NCBI GenBank assembly: GCA_046349395.1
Contig: JAXMCK010000006.1
Coordinates: forward strand, 744,001-808,000
Direction: 5' to 3'
Length of the DNA stretch: 64,000 nt
Source: JAXMCK01 sp046349395
Lineage (GTDB): Bacteria > Pseudomonadota > Alphaproteobacteria > Geminicoccales > Geminicoccaceae
Below, in pieces: positions 17,057-26,132 of this stretch. Each line of letters starts with the position of its first letter. The first letter of the stretch is position 1. The notes under the pieces were generated by a model. It ran no database searches and was not told where the DNA came from. It saw only the letters and a list, made by a program, of their open reading frames with translations. The translations under genes were made by a program, and so were the position numbers.

Positions 17057-18162
17057 TGGCGGCTCGCCGGCTTCCGCTCTGGGTCGACATCGGCCTGTTG
17101 CCGCTTCTGAACCTGCTGCTTGCGTTCCTCGTCTCCGGCGTCGTGGTGCTCCTCATCGGCGAGGACCCGCTGGAAGCCACCCGCCTGCTGATCTTTGGTG
17201 CCTTCGGCTACGGCGAGGCGGTCGGCTACACGCTCTACTACGCCACCGACTTCATCTTCGCTGGTCTCGCCGTGGCAGTCGCCTTCCATGCCGGCCTGTT
17301 CAACATTGGCGGCGAGGGTCAGGCGGCCTTCGGCGGTCTCGGCGCAGCGCTCGTCGCGATCTACCTCGCCTGGCTTCCCTGGCCGATCGGCATTCTCCTC
17401 GCCATCGTGGCCGCTGCGGTCTTCGGCGGCGTTTGGGGCTTCATCCCCGGCTGGCTGCAGGCTCGACGCGGCAGTCACGTGGTCATCACGACGATCATGC
17501 TGAACTTCGTCGCGTCGGCGCTGATGACCTACCTGATGGTCCAGGTGCTGATCAAACCAGGGCAGAGCTCGCCCGAAACCGTAACCTTCGCGACGTCGAT
17601 GTGGATCGCCGAACTGCCGCCTCTGCTGAAGCCGGCCGGCATCGATCTGGGGTCCGCACCGGTCAACCTCTCGCTCTTCATCTCCCTCCTCTGCTGTGTG
17701 GGCTTCTGGCTCTTCGTCTGGAAGAGCCGCGAAGGCTACGACCTGCGGGTCGTCGGCCGCAGCGAGGCGGCAGCGGTGTATGGCGGCATTTCCCCGGCCC
17801 GCGTGATCATGCTGGCGATGACCATCTCTGGCGCGCTGGCCGGCCTCATCGCCTTGAACGAGGTTCTGGGAGCCCAGCATCGGCTGCTGCTCGGCTTCAC
17901 GGGCGGTGCGGGCTTTGTCGGCATCGCCGTGGCCCTGATGGGCCGCAATCATCCGGTCGGCATCATCCTGGCAGCGGTCCTCTTCGGGGCGCTGTACCAG
18001 GGCGGTGCGGAACTGGCGTTCGACATGCCCCGGGTCAGCCGCGATCTCGTCGTCGTTATCCAGGGTGTCGTGATCCTGTTCGCCGGTGCACTGGAGCACA
18101 TGTTCAGGCCGCAGGTGGAGGCCCTGTTCTCCAGGCGTACCCTGCAGCCGGCACCTGCATGA
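17056..18162 (+). CDS. Nucleoside ABC transporter permease 1 (BPD_transp_2)
   Basis: A 368 aa inner-membrane permease with about nine hydrophobic helices. Family features are ATDFIFAGLAVAVAFHAGLF followed by NIGGEGQAAFG, the cytoplasmic VVITTIMLNFVAS loop and LRVVGRSEAAAVYGGI, which contacts the ATPase. The start ATG 17056 overlaps the ATPase stop (TGATG). An in-frame upstream extension into the ATPase gene is a shadow. The stop overlaps the second permease start (ATGA). Confidence 0.92.
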   Translation: MAARRLPLWVDIGLLPLLNLLLAFLVSGVVVLLIGEDPLEATRLLIFGAFGYGEAVGYTLYYATDFIFAGLAVAVAFHAGLFNIGGEGQAAFGGLGAALVAIYLAWLPWPIGILLAIVAAAVFGGVWGFIPGWLQARRGSHVVITTIMLNFVASALMTYLMVQVLIKPGQSSPETVTFATSMWIAELPPLLKPAGIDLGSAPVNLSLFISLLCCVGFWLFVWKSREGYDLRVVGRSEAAAVYGGISPARVIMLAMTISGALAGLIALNEVLGAQHRLLLGFTGGAGFVGIAVALMGRNHPVGIILAAVLFGALYQGGAELAFDMPRVSRDLVVVIQGVVILFAGALEHMFRPQVEALFSRRTLQPAPA

Positions 18163-19133
18163 GCGATTTCCTGCTCCAGATCCTCCTGCTGATCGACAGC
18201 ACGATCAGGCTGGCGACACCGCTCGTCCTTTGCGCGCTGGCGGGACTCTTCTGCGAGCGCAGCGGCGTCGTCGACATCGCCCTCGAAGGCAAGATGCTGG
18301 GTGCTGCCTTCGCAGCGGCCGCCGTCTCCGCCGTCACCGGTCAGGCGTGGCTGGGCCTCCTGGCCGGGATAGGCCTCGCGATAGCGCTGGCCATGGTCCA
18401 CGGCTTCGCCTGCATCACGCACAAGGGCGATCAGGTCGTCTCGGGCATGGCGATCAACGTCATCGCCGCCGGGCTAGGACCGACGCTGGCCGCCGCCTGG
18501 TTCGGCCAGGCGGGCCGCATCTCGCTCGGCACCGACGGCGGGCGCTTCACGCCGATCACCCTGCCTCTGGCCGACCTCCTGCATCCCGTGCCCATCATCG
18601 GCCCGATCTACTACGAGGTGATCAGCGGCCATAACATCCTGGTCTACCTCACCGTGGCCCTGGTCCCGCTCGTCTCCTGGATCGTGTACCGGACCCGCTT
18701 CGGCCTCCGTCTGCGAGCGGTCGGCGAGAACCCGGCGGCGGTGGACACCGCCGGCATCTCGGTCGAGGGCATGCGCTATCGGGCTCTGTTCGTGACCGGC
18801 ATCCTGTGCGGCATCGCCGGAGCGTACCTGTCCATTGCTCAGAATGCCGGCTTCATCCGCGACATGACCGCCGGTAAGGGCTATCTGGCGCTGGCCGCCC
18901 TGATCTTCGGCAAGTGGCGACCGGTCCCGGCGATGCTGGCCTGCCTCCTCTTCGCCTTCACCGACGCGTTGCAGGGCCGTCTGCAGGGAGTGGCCCTGCC
19001 GATCGTGGGCGTCGTGCCGGTGCAGGCGATACAGGCCCTGCCCTACATCCTGACCGTTCTCCTGCTCGCAGGATTCGTCGGCAAGGCCGTCGCACCGAAG
19101 GCGATCGGCATCCCTTACGTGAAAGAAAGATGA
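18159..19133 (+). CDS. Nucleoside ABC transporter permease 2 (BPD_transp_2)
   Basis: A 324 aa partner permease. Recognisable elements are CALAGLFCERSGVVDIALEG near the N-terminus, HKGDQVVSGMAINVIAAGL and FGLRLRAVGENPAAVDTAGI. The start ATG 18159 overlaps the preceding stop by 4 bp. The stop is again ATGA with the next gene. The strict 1-4 bp overlaps across the ATPase, two permeases and enzyme suggest translational coupling of uptake with catabolism. Confidence 0.92.
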   Translation: MSDFLLQILLLIDSTIRLATPLVLCALAGLFCERSGVVDIALEGKMLGAAFAAAAVSAVTGQAWLGLLAGIGLAIALAMVHGFACITHKGDQVVSGMAINVIAAGLGPTLAAAWFGQAGRISLGTDGGRFTPITLPLADLLHPVPIIGPIYYEVISGHNILVYLTVALVPLVSWIVYRTRFGLRLRAVGENPAAVDTAGISVEGMRYRALFVTGILCGIAGAYLSIAQNAGFIRDMTAGKGYLALAALIFGKWRPVPAMLACLLFAFTDALQGRLQGVALPIVGVVPVQAIQALPYILTVLLLAGFVGKAVAPKAIGIPYVKER

Positions 19134-20350
19134 ACGATCTTCTTCAGGCCGCCCGGGCCGCGAGGGAGCATGCCTATGCCCCCTACTCCAACTTCCGGGT
19201 GGGTGCCGCCCTGCGCACCAGGTCGGGCCGCATCGTCACGGGCTGCAATGTCGAAAATGCCGCCTATCCCCAGAGCCAATGCGCCGAGGCCAGCGCCATC
19301 GGCGCCATGGTCACCGGGGGCGAGACCGAGATCACCGAGATCCTCGTCATCGGTGATGGCGCCGAGTTGTGCACACCCTGTGGTGGCTGCCGTCAGCGGC
19401 TGGCCGAGTTCGCAGAGCCGGGCACGCCGGTGCACCTGGCCGGTGACGAAGGGCTTCGACGCACCGTTACCCTGGCAGAGCTGCTGCCGTTGGCCTTCAC
19501 CGGCCGGAACCTCGATCGCACCGGCGACGCCGTGCCGGGCCCGGCCGAGGTCATCCGCGCCCGTGCTCCAGGCTTTGCGCCGGCGGTCGGGCTGGTGCTG
19601 GGATCCGGTCTTGGGCCCGTGGCCGAGTCCATCGAGCCGGTCGAGGTCATTCCTTACGACGAGTTGCCGGGCTTTCCTTTGCCGGGTGTCGAGGGACATG
19701 TCGGCCGTTTGATCCTGGGCCATCTGGCCGGCGTCCCCGTCGCCTGCCTCGCCGGCCGAGTCCACCTCTACGAAGGCAACCCACCTTCGGCGGTGAACGT
19801 TCTCCTGCGCACTCTGCGGGCGCTGGGCATACACACCGTGATCCTCACCAATGCAGCCGGATCGTTGCGGCCGGATCTGACACCCGGCTCCCTGGTCCTC
19901 GTTGCGGACCACATCAATCTTCAAGGCGCCAACCCTCTGGTCGGGTCCAATGACGATGCCGTCGGACCACGTTTCCCCGACATGACCGGCGCCTACGATG
20001 CGGGCCATCGTCAGGTGCTTGGCCGCTGTGCCGCACGGCTCGGCATCCCTCTGGCGTCGGGAACCTATCTCGGCCTCCTCGGCCCGAGCTTCGAGACCCC
20101 GGCCGAGATCCGTGCCTATCGCAGCCTGGGTGCCGATCTCGTCGGCATGTCGACGGTCGCGGAAACCATCAGCGCCCGCCACGCCGGCCTGCGCGTCGCG
20201 GCGCTCTCGCTCGTGACCAACCTCGCCGCAGGTCTCGGCACCGACACCTTGAGTCACGACGAAACGCTGGCGGCTGGACAGGCCGGCGCAGGGTCGATCG
20301 TCCGTCTTCTGACCGCCGCCCTGCCGGAGATGGTCGATGCCGTCGCCTGA
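19130..20350 (+). CDS. Cytidine deaminase–purine nucleoside phosphorylase fusion
   Basis: One uninterrupted 406-codon frame carrying two enzymes. Residues 1 to about 130 are a Cdd: substrate loop CNVENAAYP, catalytic C51-A-E53 and zinc cysteines C84/C87 in PCGGC. Residues from about 136 to the end are a trimeric-type PNP (PunA): GSGLG at 158-162, GRVHLYEGN, NAAGSLRPDLTPGS, VGMSTVAE and SLVTNLAAG. The join (LPLAFTGRNL to VPGPAEVIRARAP) is about six residues, with no stop and no strong internal ribosome site; a possible GTG restart is at 19532. It deaminates (deoxy)cytidine and phosphorolyses purine nucleosides. The start ATG 19130 overlaps the permease stop, and the 3' end overlaps deoC by 14 bp. 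Confidence 0.9.
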   Translation: MNDLLQAARAAREHAYAPYSNFRVGAALRTRSGRIVTGCNVENAAYPQSQCAEASAIGAMVTGGETEITEILVIGDGAELCTPCGGCRQRLAEFAEPGTPVHLAGDEGLRRTVTLAELLPLAFTGRNLDRTGDAVPGPAEVIRARAPGFAPAVGLVLGSGLGPVAESIEPVEVIPYDELPGFPLPGVEGHVGRLILGHLAGVPVACLAGRVHLYEGNPPSAVNVLLRTLRALGIHTVILTNAAGSLRPDLTPGSLVLVADHINLQGANPLVGSNDDAVGPRFPDMTGAYDAGHRQVLGRCAARLGIPLASGTYLGLLGPSFETPAEIRAYRSLGADLVGMSTVAETISARHAGLRVAALSLVTNLAAGLGTDTLSHDETLAAGQAGAGSIVRLLTAALPEMVDAVA

Positions 20351-21143
20351 CCTTGCCGCGATCGCCCAGCGCGCGCGTTCGGCCGCTGCGGACCCGACCG
20401 TCGCTGCACGTGCCCTGCCGCTCATCGACCTCACCAGTCTCTCCGGCACTGAGACCGACGGCGACATCGAGCAGCTGTGCGAGCGAGCCCTCCGCCACGA
20501 GGTCGCGGCCGTCTGCGTGTATCCGTCCGCTGTTGCGACGGCACGGCGGTGCCTCGCGAACGGCACCGTTCGCCTGGCCGCCGTCGCCAACTTTCCCCAC
20601 GGGAGCGACGATCTCCTGGGTGCCGTCGACGAGGCCGCGGCTGCCGTCGATGCCGGTGCCGAGGAGATCGACGTCGTCGTGCCGCTCGCTTCCGTCCAGG
20701 CAGGAGATGTCGGCCTCGTCGGCGATCTGGTGGATCTCTGCCGCCAGACGATCGGTCGCGAGATAACCTTGAAGGTCATCCTGGAGACGGGCCTCCTCCG
20801 CGAGCCCGATGTCATCACCGCGGCGGCGAGGGCCGCCGTCATGGCGGGCGCCGACTTTCTCAAGACGTCGACCGGGAAGACCGAGATCGGTGCCACGCCC
20901 GAAGCGGCCACCTTGCTGCTCTCGGTGTGCGACGACGCCGGTGGACGGGTCGGCTTCAAGGCGGCAGGCGGTATCCGCACTACCGCGGACGCCGCCGTGT
21001 ATCTGGCGCTGGCCGACGAGATCCTGGGCCGGGACTGGGTCTCCCAGCGTCATTTCCGGCTGGGCGCCTCGTCGCTTCTCGACGATCTTCTGCGCGTGCT
21101 TGGGCGCTCCGATGGCAAGGGAGCGGCCGGAGGCGGCTATTGA
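20337..21143 (+). CDS. deoC: Deoxyribose-phosphate aldolase
   Basis: Cleaves 2-deoxyribose-5-phosphate to glyceraldehyde-3-phosphate and acetaldehyde. It is a 268 aa TIM-barrel aldolase. Motifs are AVCVYPSAVATAR, VANFPHG, EIDVVVPLA, LKVILETGLL and the Schiff-base Lys in ADFLKTSTGKTEIGATPEAA. KAAGGIRT holds the proton-relay Lys. It starts 14 bp before the end of the Cdd–PNP fusion and its stop is embedded in the deoA start. It completes the deoxynucleoside degradation route of the operon. Confidence 0.94.
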   Translation: MPSPDLAAIAQRARSAAADPTVAARALPLIDLTSLSGTETDGDIEQLCERALRHEVAAVCVYPSAVATARRCLANGTVRLAAVANFPHGSDDLLGAVDEAAAAVDAGAEEIDVVVPLASVQAGDVGLVGDLVDLCRQTIGREITLKVILETGLLREPDVITAAARAAVMAGADFLKTSTGKTEIGATPEAATLLLSVCDDAGGRVGFKAAGGIRTTADAAVYLALADEILGRDWVSQRHFRLGASSLLDDLLRVLGRSDGKGAAGGGY

Positions 21144-22501
21144 GGTACCTGCCGCAGGAGGCCATCCGCCGCAAACGCGACGCGGGTGAGCTCGAAGCGG
21201 CTGAGATCTCCGCCTTTGTCCGGGGCATCGCCGACGATTCCATCTCGGACGCTCAGGTGGCCGCGTTCGCCATGGCCATCTGCCTTCGCGGCATGTCGGT
21301 CGCCGAGACAGTGGCCATCACGCTCGCGATGCGGGACTCGGGCCGCGTGCTGCACTGGACCGACCTGCCCGGCCCCGTCGTCGACAAGCACTCGACCGGC
21401 GGTGTCGGCGACAAGGTCAGCCTGATTCTTGCCCCCATCCTTGCCGCCTGCGGCTGCTACGTGCCGATGCTGTCCGGACGCGGCCTGGGGCACACCGGCG
21501 GCACGCTCGACAAGCTGGAGAGCATTCCGGGATACCGGACACGGCCGGACCTGGAGACGATCCGCACAACCGTAAAGACCGCCGGCTGCGCTATCGTGGG
21601 CCAGACCGATGACCTGGCACCTGCGGATCGCCGCCTCTATGCGATCCGCGACGTCACCGCGACGGTCGAGAGCGTACCGCTGATCACCGCATCGATCCTC
21701 TCGAAGAAGCTGGCCGTCGGCTCGTCGGCCCTCGTCATGGACGTCAAGGTGGGCTCGGGCGCCTTTCTTCCCGGTCTCGACGATGCCAGGACGCTGGCCC
21801 GCAGCATCGTCGATGTGGCCAACGGTGCCGGCCTCGCCTGCTCGGCACTTCTGACGGACATGGACCAGTGCCTCGGCCGGACCGCTGGCAATGCCGTCGA
21901 GACGGAAGAGGCCATCGGCGTCCTGCGCGGGGAAGGCGGGGACGAACGCCTGCTCGACGTCACTCTGGCGCTCTGTGCAGAGGTCCTCGTCCTGGCAGGC
22001 GTCGCCGCCGACATGAACGACGGCATGACGAAGGTACGAGGCGCTCTGGCTGGCGGCGAGGCGGCCGAGCACTTTCAGAAGATGGTGGCCGCCCTCGGTG
22101 GTCCGCACGATCTCCTCGACCGACCGCGGGCACACCTGGGCAGAGCGCCCGTGGAGATACCGGTGCCTGCGCCGACCTCGGGCTTCGTGAGCCGCATCGA
22201 CGTGCGTGCTCTCGGGCTAGCGATCATCGGCCTGGGTGGCGGTCGAACGCGCGTCGACGATCTGATCGACCATCGCGTGGGCCTGACGGCCGTTGCCGGC
22301 CTTGGCGAGCCAGTCCTTGCGGGTGCCCCACTCGCCATGGTTCACGCTGCGGATCGAGCTGCGGCCGAGCAGGCGGTCGTCGATGTCACCCGCGCCTTCG
22401 CCATCGGATCGACGGCGCCGCAAGTGCCATCGGCGATCCGCGAGCGCATTGCTGTCGCGGCGTCCGGCCAGCCTTGTCCGCCGGATGTCGCATCGCCATA
22501 G
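21140..22501 (+). CDS. deoA: Thymidine phosphorylase
   Basis: Phosphorolyses thymidine and deoxyuridine to the base and 2-deoxyribose-1-phosphate. It is 453 aa. Diagnostic elements are the N-terminal LPQEAIRRKRDAGEL and the phosphate-binding VDKHSTGGVGDKVSL, followed by MLSGRGLGHTGGTLDKLES and MDVKVGSGAFLP. The best start is TTG 21140 overlapping the deoC stop (TTGA), with GGAGG at 21129-21133, six bases upstream. The frame is open much further upstream but only as a deoC shadow. Last gene of the nucleoside operon. A phosphopentomutase (DeoB) is not in the window. Confidence 0.93.
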   Translation: MRYLPQEAIRRKRDAGELEAAEISAFVRGIADDSISDAQVAAFAMAICLRGMSVAETVAITLAMRDSGRVLHWTDLPGPVVDKHSTGGVGDKVSLILAPILAACGCYVPMLSGRGLGHTGGTLDKLESIPGYRTRPDLETIRTTVKTAGCAIVGQTDDLAPADRRLYAIRDVTATVESVPLITASILSKKLAVGSSALVMDVKVGSGAFLPGLDDARTLARSIVDVANGAGLACSALLTDMDQCLGRTAGNAVETEEAIGVLRGEGGDERLLDVTLALCAEVLVLAGVAADMNDGMTKVRGALAGGEAAEHFQKMVAALGGPHDLLDRPRAHLGRAPVEIPVPAPTSGFVSRIDVRALGLAIIGLGGGRTRVDDLIDHRVGLTAVAGLGEPVLAGAPLAMVHAADRAAAEQAVVDVTRAFAIGSTAPQVPSAIRERIAVAASGQPCPPDVASP

Positions 22502-22509
22502 TTGGCTCG

Positions 22510-23091
22510 ATGACGACACTGGGGAAACGACCTGCCGACCGCGAGCGGGCGGCCGCTGCGGGCCTGCGATCGCCGCTCGGCGACACGCCCGTGCGCCCGT
22601 GCGCGTGGCCGGGCTGCGACTGTGCCGGCGATTATCGGGCACCACTGGGACGTGACCGGCTGCGCGAGTATCAGTGGCTCTGTCTGGAACATGTCCGGGC
22701 GTTCAATCGCGAATGGAACTACTTCGCGGGCATGAGCGGGCCCGAGATCGAGGCGCACCAACGGGCCGACGTCACGTGGCATCGTCCGACCTGGCGGATC
22801 GGTACCCGGGCGGCCCCCTTCTACGGCTTCCAGGATCCCTTCGAGCTGTTCGGGGACGAGCCGCCCTTCACCCCGCCGAAGCGCTCCGCCCCGCGGACCA
22901 AGGCGGACGAGATGATGGACGTCCTGGGACTACAACCCGGCTTCACACTCGACGAGCTGAAGCGGCGCTACAAGGCGTTGGCGAAGCGCCACCATCCCGA
23001 CCTCAACGGCGGCGACAAGGCGGCAGAGGACCGATTGAAGGACATCAACGTCGCCTACACATATCTGCTGGAGCAGGTTGCCCTCGGCTGA
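22510..23091 (+). CDS. DnaJ-domain protein adjacent to cobS
   Basis: A 193 aa protein. The C-terminal 60 residues are a J domain (DVLGLQPGFTLDELKRRYKAL, then the HPD tripeptide in RHHPDLNGG). It would stimulate an Hsp70/DnaK partner. The N-terminal half has a CAWPGCDCAGDYRAP segment with three cysteines and a conserved WLCLEHVRAFNREWNYF. This architecture is common next to cobST in alphaproteobacteria. ATG 22510 lies 8 bp after deoA. A link to cobaltochelatase assembly is inferred from position only. Confidence 0.85.
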   Translation: MTTLGKRPADRERAAAAGLRSPLGDTPVRPCAWPGCDCAGDYRAPLGRDRLREYQWLCLEHVRAFNREWNYFAGMSGPEIEAHQRADVTWHRPTWRIGTRAAPFYGFQDPFELFGDEPPFTPPKRSAPRTKADEMMDVLGLQPGFTLDELKRRYKALAKRHHPDLNGGDKAAEDRLKDINVAYTYLLEQVALG

Positions 23092-23195
23092 GCCGGCCCT
23101 GTTTCGACACACCTGCCCATGGTCGCACGGTATTGCACCCCCGTCCGTCGATTGGGCATAACACCGCGCGCCGCGTTTCCTGTGGAGACCTCCCC

Positions 23196-24206
23196 TTGCA
23201 TCCCGAGGCCCATCTCGATCAGACGACCGATCTCCTCGATCTGCCCGAGGAGCCCGATACGCGGCTCGGCGTGCGCGAGACCTTCCACTTCGACAGCGAT
23301 CTGAAAGTTCGGGGCTTCAGCCGGCGGACCGAGTACGTCCCCGACATCGACGCGGCCTACCAGTTCGACAAGCCCACCACTCTCGCCATCCTCGCCGGCT
23401 TCACCCACAACCGGCGCGTCATGATCCAGGGCTATCACGGCACCGGGAAGTCGACCCACATCGAGCAGGTCGCGGCCCGCCTCAACTGGCCGTGTATCCG
23501 CATCAATCTCGACAGCCACATCAGCCGCATCGACCTGATCGGCAAGGACGCCATCGTCCTCAAGGACGGCAAGCAGATCACCGAGTACCGCGAAGGCCTG
23601 CTGCCCTGGTCGTTGCAGCGTCCCGTGGCGCTGGTGTTCGACGAGTACGACGCCGGCCGCCCGGACGTGATGTTCGTCATCCAGCGCGTGCTCGAAGCCC
23701 AGGGGCGCATGACGCTGCTGGACCAGAACAAGGTCATCCGTCCGCACAAGTCGTTCCGCCTCTTCGCCACCGCCAACACGGTCGGCCTGGGCGATACTTC
23801 GGGCCTCTATCACGGGACCCAGCAGATCAATCAGGGTCAGATGGACCGCTGGAGCATCGTCACCCAGCTGAACTATCTGGGCCACGAGGACGAGTGCCGG
23901 ATCGTGCTGGCGAAGTGCCCCACCTTCGACAATCAGGAGGGCCGCAAGAAGATCGCGGCGATGGTGAGCCTCGCGGAGCTGACGCGCTCCGGCTTCATCT
24001 CGGGCGACCTGTCCACCGTCATGTCGCCACGGACCGTGATCACCTGGGCGGAGAACTCGGAGATCTTCGGCGACCTGGGCTTCGCGTTCCGGGTCACCTT
24101 CCTCAACAAGTGCGACGAGGCCGAGCGGCACATCGTGGCCGAGTACTATCAGCGCTGCTTCGGCGTCGACCTGCCCGAGTCGGCCGCCAACCTGGCCTAC
24201 GCCTGA
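23196..24206 (+). CDS. cobS: Aerobic cobaltochelatase subunit CobS
   Basis: AAA+ ATPase subunit of the CobNST chelatase that inserts cobalt into hydrogenobyrinate a,c-diamide in aerobic cobalamin synthesis. It is 336 aa, close to the usual length. It has Walker A GYHGTGKSTH, Walker B ALVFDEYDAG, sensor-like FRLFATANTVG and the CobS-typical TRSGFISGDLSTVMSPRT. The start is TTG 23196, supported by GGAG about eight bases upstream (23184-23187). cobT starts 3 bp after its stop. The large subunit CobN is not in the window. Confidence 0.93.
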   Translation: MHPEAHLDQTTDLLDLPEEPDTRLGVRETFHFDSDLKVRGFSRRTEYVPDIDAAYQFDKPTTLAILAGFTHNRRVMIQGYHGTGKSTHIEQVAARLNWPCIRINLDSHISRIDLIGKDAIVLKDGKQITEYREGLLPWSLQRPVALVFDEYDAGRPDVMFVIQRVLEAQGRMTLLDQNKVIRPHKSFRLFATANTVGLGDTSGLYHGTQQINQGQMDRWSIVTQLNYLGHEDECRIVLAKCPTFDNQEGRKKIAAMVSLAELTRSGFISGDLSTVMSPRTVITWAENSEIFGDLGFAFRVTFLNKCDEAERHIVAEYYQRCFGVDLPESAANLAYA

Positions 24207-24209
24207 GCC

Positions 24210-26132
24210 TTGTCCGAGTCTGGCCGCAACAATGTCGAGGAGCTGCAGCGCGCGCTGACCTGTGCGCTGCGGGCCGTCGCCGATCGTCCTGACGTCGAGG
24301 TCGTCTTCCGCGGCAAGGACTCGAAGCGCGAGCGGAGCGCCGCGGCGTGCAGCGTCAGGTTGGGCCTGCCGCGCGCCGATCTCATCCAGGACCAGCTCGG
24401 CACCGTTCGCGGCGAGGCGGACCGGGCGGCGCTGCGCATCCGGCACCACGACGAGGGCGTGCATCGGCGCTTCGCCCCCGACGGCGAGATCGCGCAACTC
24501 GTCTACGAGAGCCTGGAGGAGCTTCGCGTCGAGGCGCTGGGCTCCGAGCGCATGGCGGGCGTGCGCGCCAATCTGGAGCACGCCCATCGCGCGCGCACCG
24601 TGCAGGCCCAGGCGCAGGAGCGCAGCCAGGACGCCACCCTCGCCGACATGATCGACCTGTTCGCCCGCGAGCAGCTGATGGGCTTCGAGCTCAGCGACCC
24701 GCAGAAGCGCCAGATGACCGCGTGGCGCGAGTGGCTGGACAAGAGCGTGTCCTGCGAGCTCGTGGACCTGCAGGGCTGTCTTGCCGACCAGGCGCAGTTC
24801 GCCAAGCGCGTGCGCGAGATGCTTGCGCATCTGGGCCTCGGCGAAGAGCTGACCGAGCCGCCCGAGGACGGCAATCCGGAAGATCAGCAGCAGGAGAACG
24901 AGGAACCCGAGTCGGGCACGGCCGATCCGCAGGAGGGCGAGGCCGAGGCCGACGAGGAGAGCCAGGGCCAGTCCGAGGCGCAGCGTGAGTCCGGCGGCGA
25001 CGACGACGAGCAGGAGGCGGCACTCGCCGAGGCGCAGACCGACCAGGAGAGCGAGCCGGGCGGCGAGGACGACGCCAGCGAGGACACCCAGACCAATCGG
25101 CCGAACTACATTCCACCGGGGGGCGACGCCAACGCGTACGTCGTGTACTCGACGGCCTTCGACGAGGAGGTCACGGTCGAGGATCTGTGCGGCCCTGCCG
25201 AGCTGACGCGCCTGCGCGCACAGCTCGACCAGTCCCTGATGCGCTTCCACAGCATGATCGGGCGCATGGCGAACCGCCTGCAGCGCAAGCTCATGGCGCA
25301 GCAGCAGCGCTCCTGGCAGTTCGATCTCGACGAGGGAATTCTCGATACGGCGCGGCTGGCCCGGGTCGTGGCCACGCCGACGACGCCGCTGACCTTCAAG
25401 CAGGAGAAGCAGACCGACTTCAAGGACACGGTCGTCAGCCTGCTGATCGACAATTCCGGCTCGATGCGCGGGCGCCCCATCGCGGTCGCCGCGATGAGTG
25501 CAGACATCCTCGCCCGCACGCTCGAACGCTGCGGCGTGAAGGTCGAGATCCTCGGCTTTACGACCCGTGCCTGGAAGGGCGGCCAGTCGCGCGAGCACTG
25601 GCTGCGCGCCGGCAAGCCCGCAAATCCCGGGCGGCTCAACGATCTCCGTCACATCGTCTACAAGCCGGCCGACGCTCCCTGGCGGCGGGCCCGCCGCTCG
25701 CTGGGCCTCATGCTGCGCGAGGGGCTGCTCAAGGAGAACATCGACGGCGAGGCCATCATGTGGGCGCATAGCCGTCTCCTGGCCCGCCCGGAGCAGCGCC
25801 GCATCCTGATGGTCATCTCGGATGGCGCGCCCGTCGACGACAGCACGCTCTCGTCCAACCCCGGCAACTATCTGGAGCGGCACCTCCGCGAGGTGATCGG
25901 CTGGGTCGAGACGCGCTCCGATATCGAGCTTCTGGCCATCGGCATTGGCCACGACGTCACCCGCTACTATCGACGTGCGGTGACCATCTCCGATCCGGAG
26001 CAGCTGGGTGGGGTCATGCTTCACCAGCTGTCAGATCTGTTCGATCCCGCGCAGGCCAGACGCGAGCAGGGATCCACGAGGGCAGGGAGGCCCCAGCAGC
26101 ATGTCCGCGCTTCCGCTCAGCGTGCGGCTTAA
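24210..26132 (+). CDS. cobT: Aerobic cobaltochelatase subunit CobT
   Basis: Partner of CobS in the cobaltochelatase chaperone ring, 640 aa. The N-terminal part (SVRLGLPRADLIQDQLGTVR) matches CobT. Residues about 225-300 are a highly acidic Glu/Asp/Gln-rich linker. The C-terminal third is a von Willebrand A domain with the MIDAS motif LLIDNSGSMRG and a MVISDGAPVDDS strand. The apparent start is TTG 24210, 3 bp after cobS. The last ten codons overlap the next gene by 32 bp, so the tail is slightly extended relative to the conserved SDLFD end. Confidence 0.93.
   Translation: MSESGRNNVEELQRALTCALRAVADRPDVEVVFRGKDSKRERSAAACSVRLGLPRADLIQDQLGTVRGEADRAALRIRHHDEGVHRRFAPDGEIAQLVYESLEELRVEALGSERMAGVRANLEHAHRARTVQAQAQERSQDATLADMIDLFAREQLMGFELSDPQKRQMTAWREWLDKSVSCELVDLQGCLADQAQFAKRVREMLAHLGLGEELTEPPEDGNPEDQQQENEEPESGTADPQEGEAEADEESQGQSEAQRESGGDDDEQEAALAEAQTDQESEPGGEDDASEDTQTNRPNYIPPGGDANAYVVYSTAFDEEVTVEDLCGPAELTRLRAQLDQSLMRFHSMIGRMANRLQRKLMAQQQRSWQFDLDEGILDTARLARVVATPTTPLTFKQEKQTDFKDTVVSLLIDNSGSMRGRPIAVAAMSADILARTLERCGVKVEILGFTTRAWKGGQSREHWLRAGKPANPGRLNDLRHIVYKPADAPWRRARRSLGLMLREGLLKENIDGEAIMWAHSRLLARPEQRRILMVISDGAPVDDSTLSSNPGNYLERHLREVIGWVETRSDIELLAIGIGHDVTRYYRRAVTISDPEQLGGVMLHQLSDLFDPAQARREQGSTRAGRPQQHVRASAQRAA

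Noticed and set aside
23092..23195. Possible cobalamin riboswitch upstream of cobS
   Set aside because: Only about 100 bp, no B12-box-like conserved core, and cobS is preceded closely by a same-strand gene.
24880..25100. Repeat array or CRISPR-like low complexity
   Set aside because: The pattern comes from Glu/Asp codons in the CobT linker and has no regular repeat unit or spacers.
23055..26024. Minus-strand open frame of about 989 codons opposite cobS/cobT
   Set aside because: It lies wholly antisense to cobS and cobT, which carry clear family motifs. The antisense product has Leu/Val low-complexity stretches.
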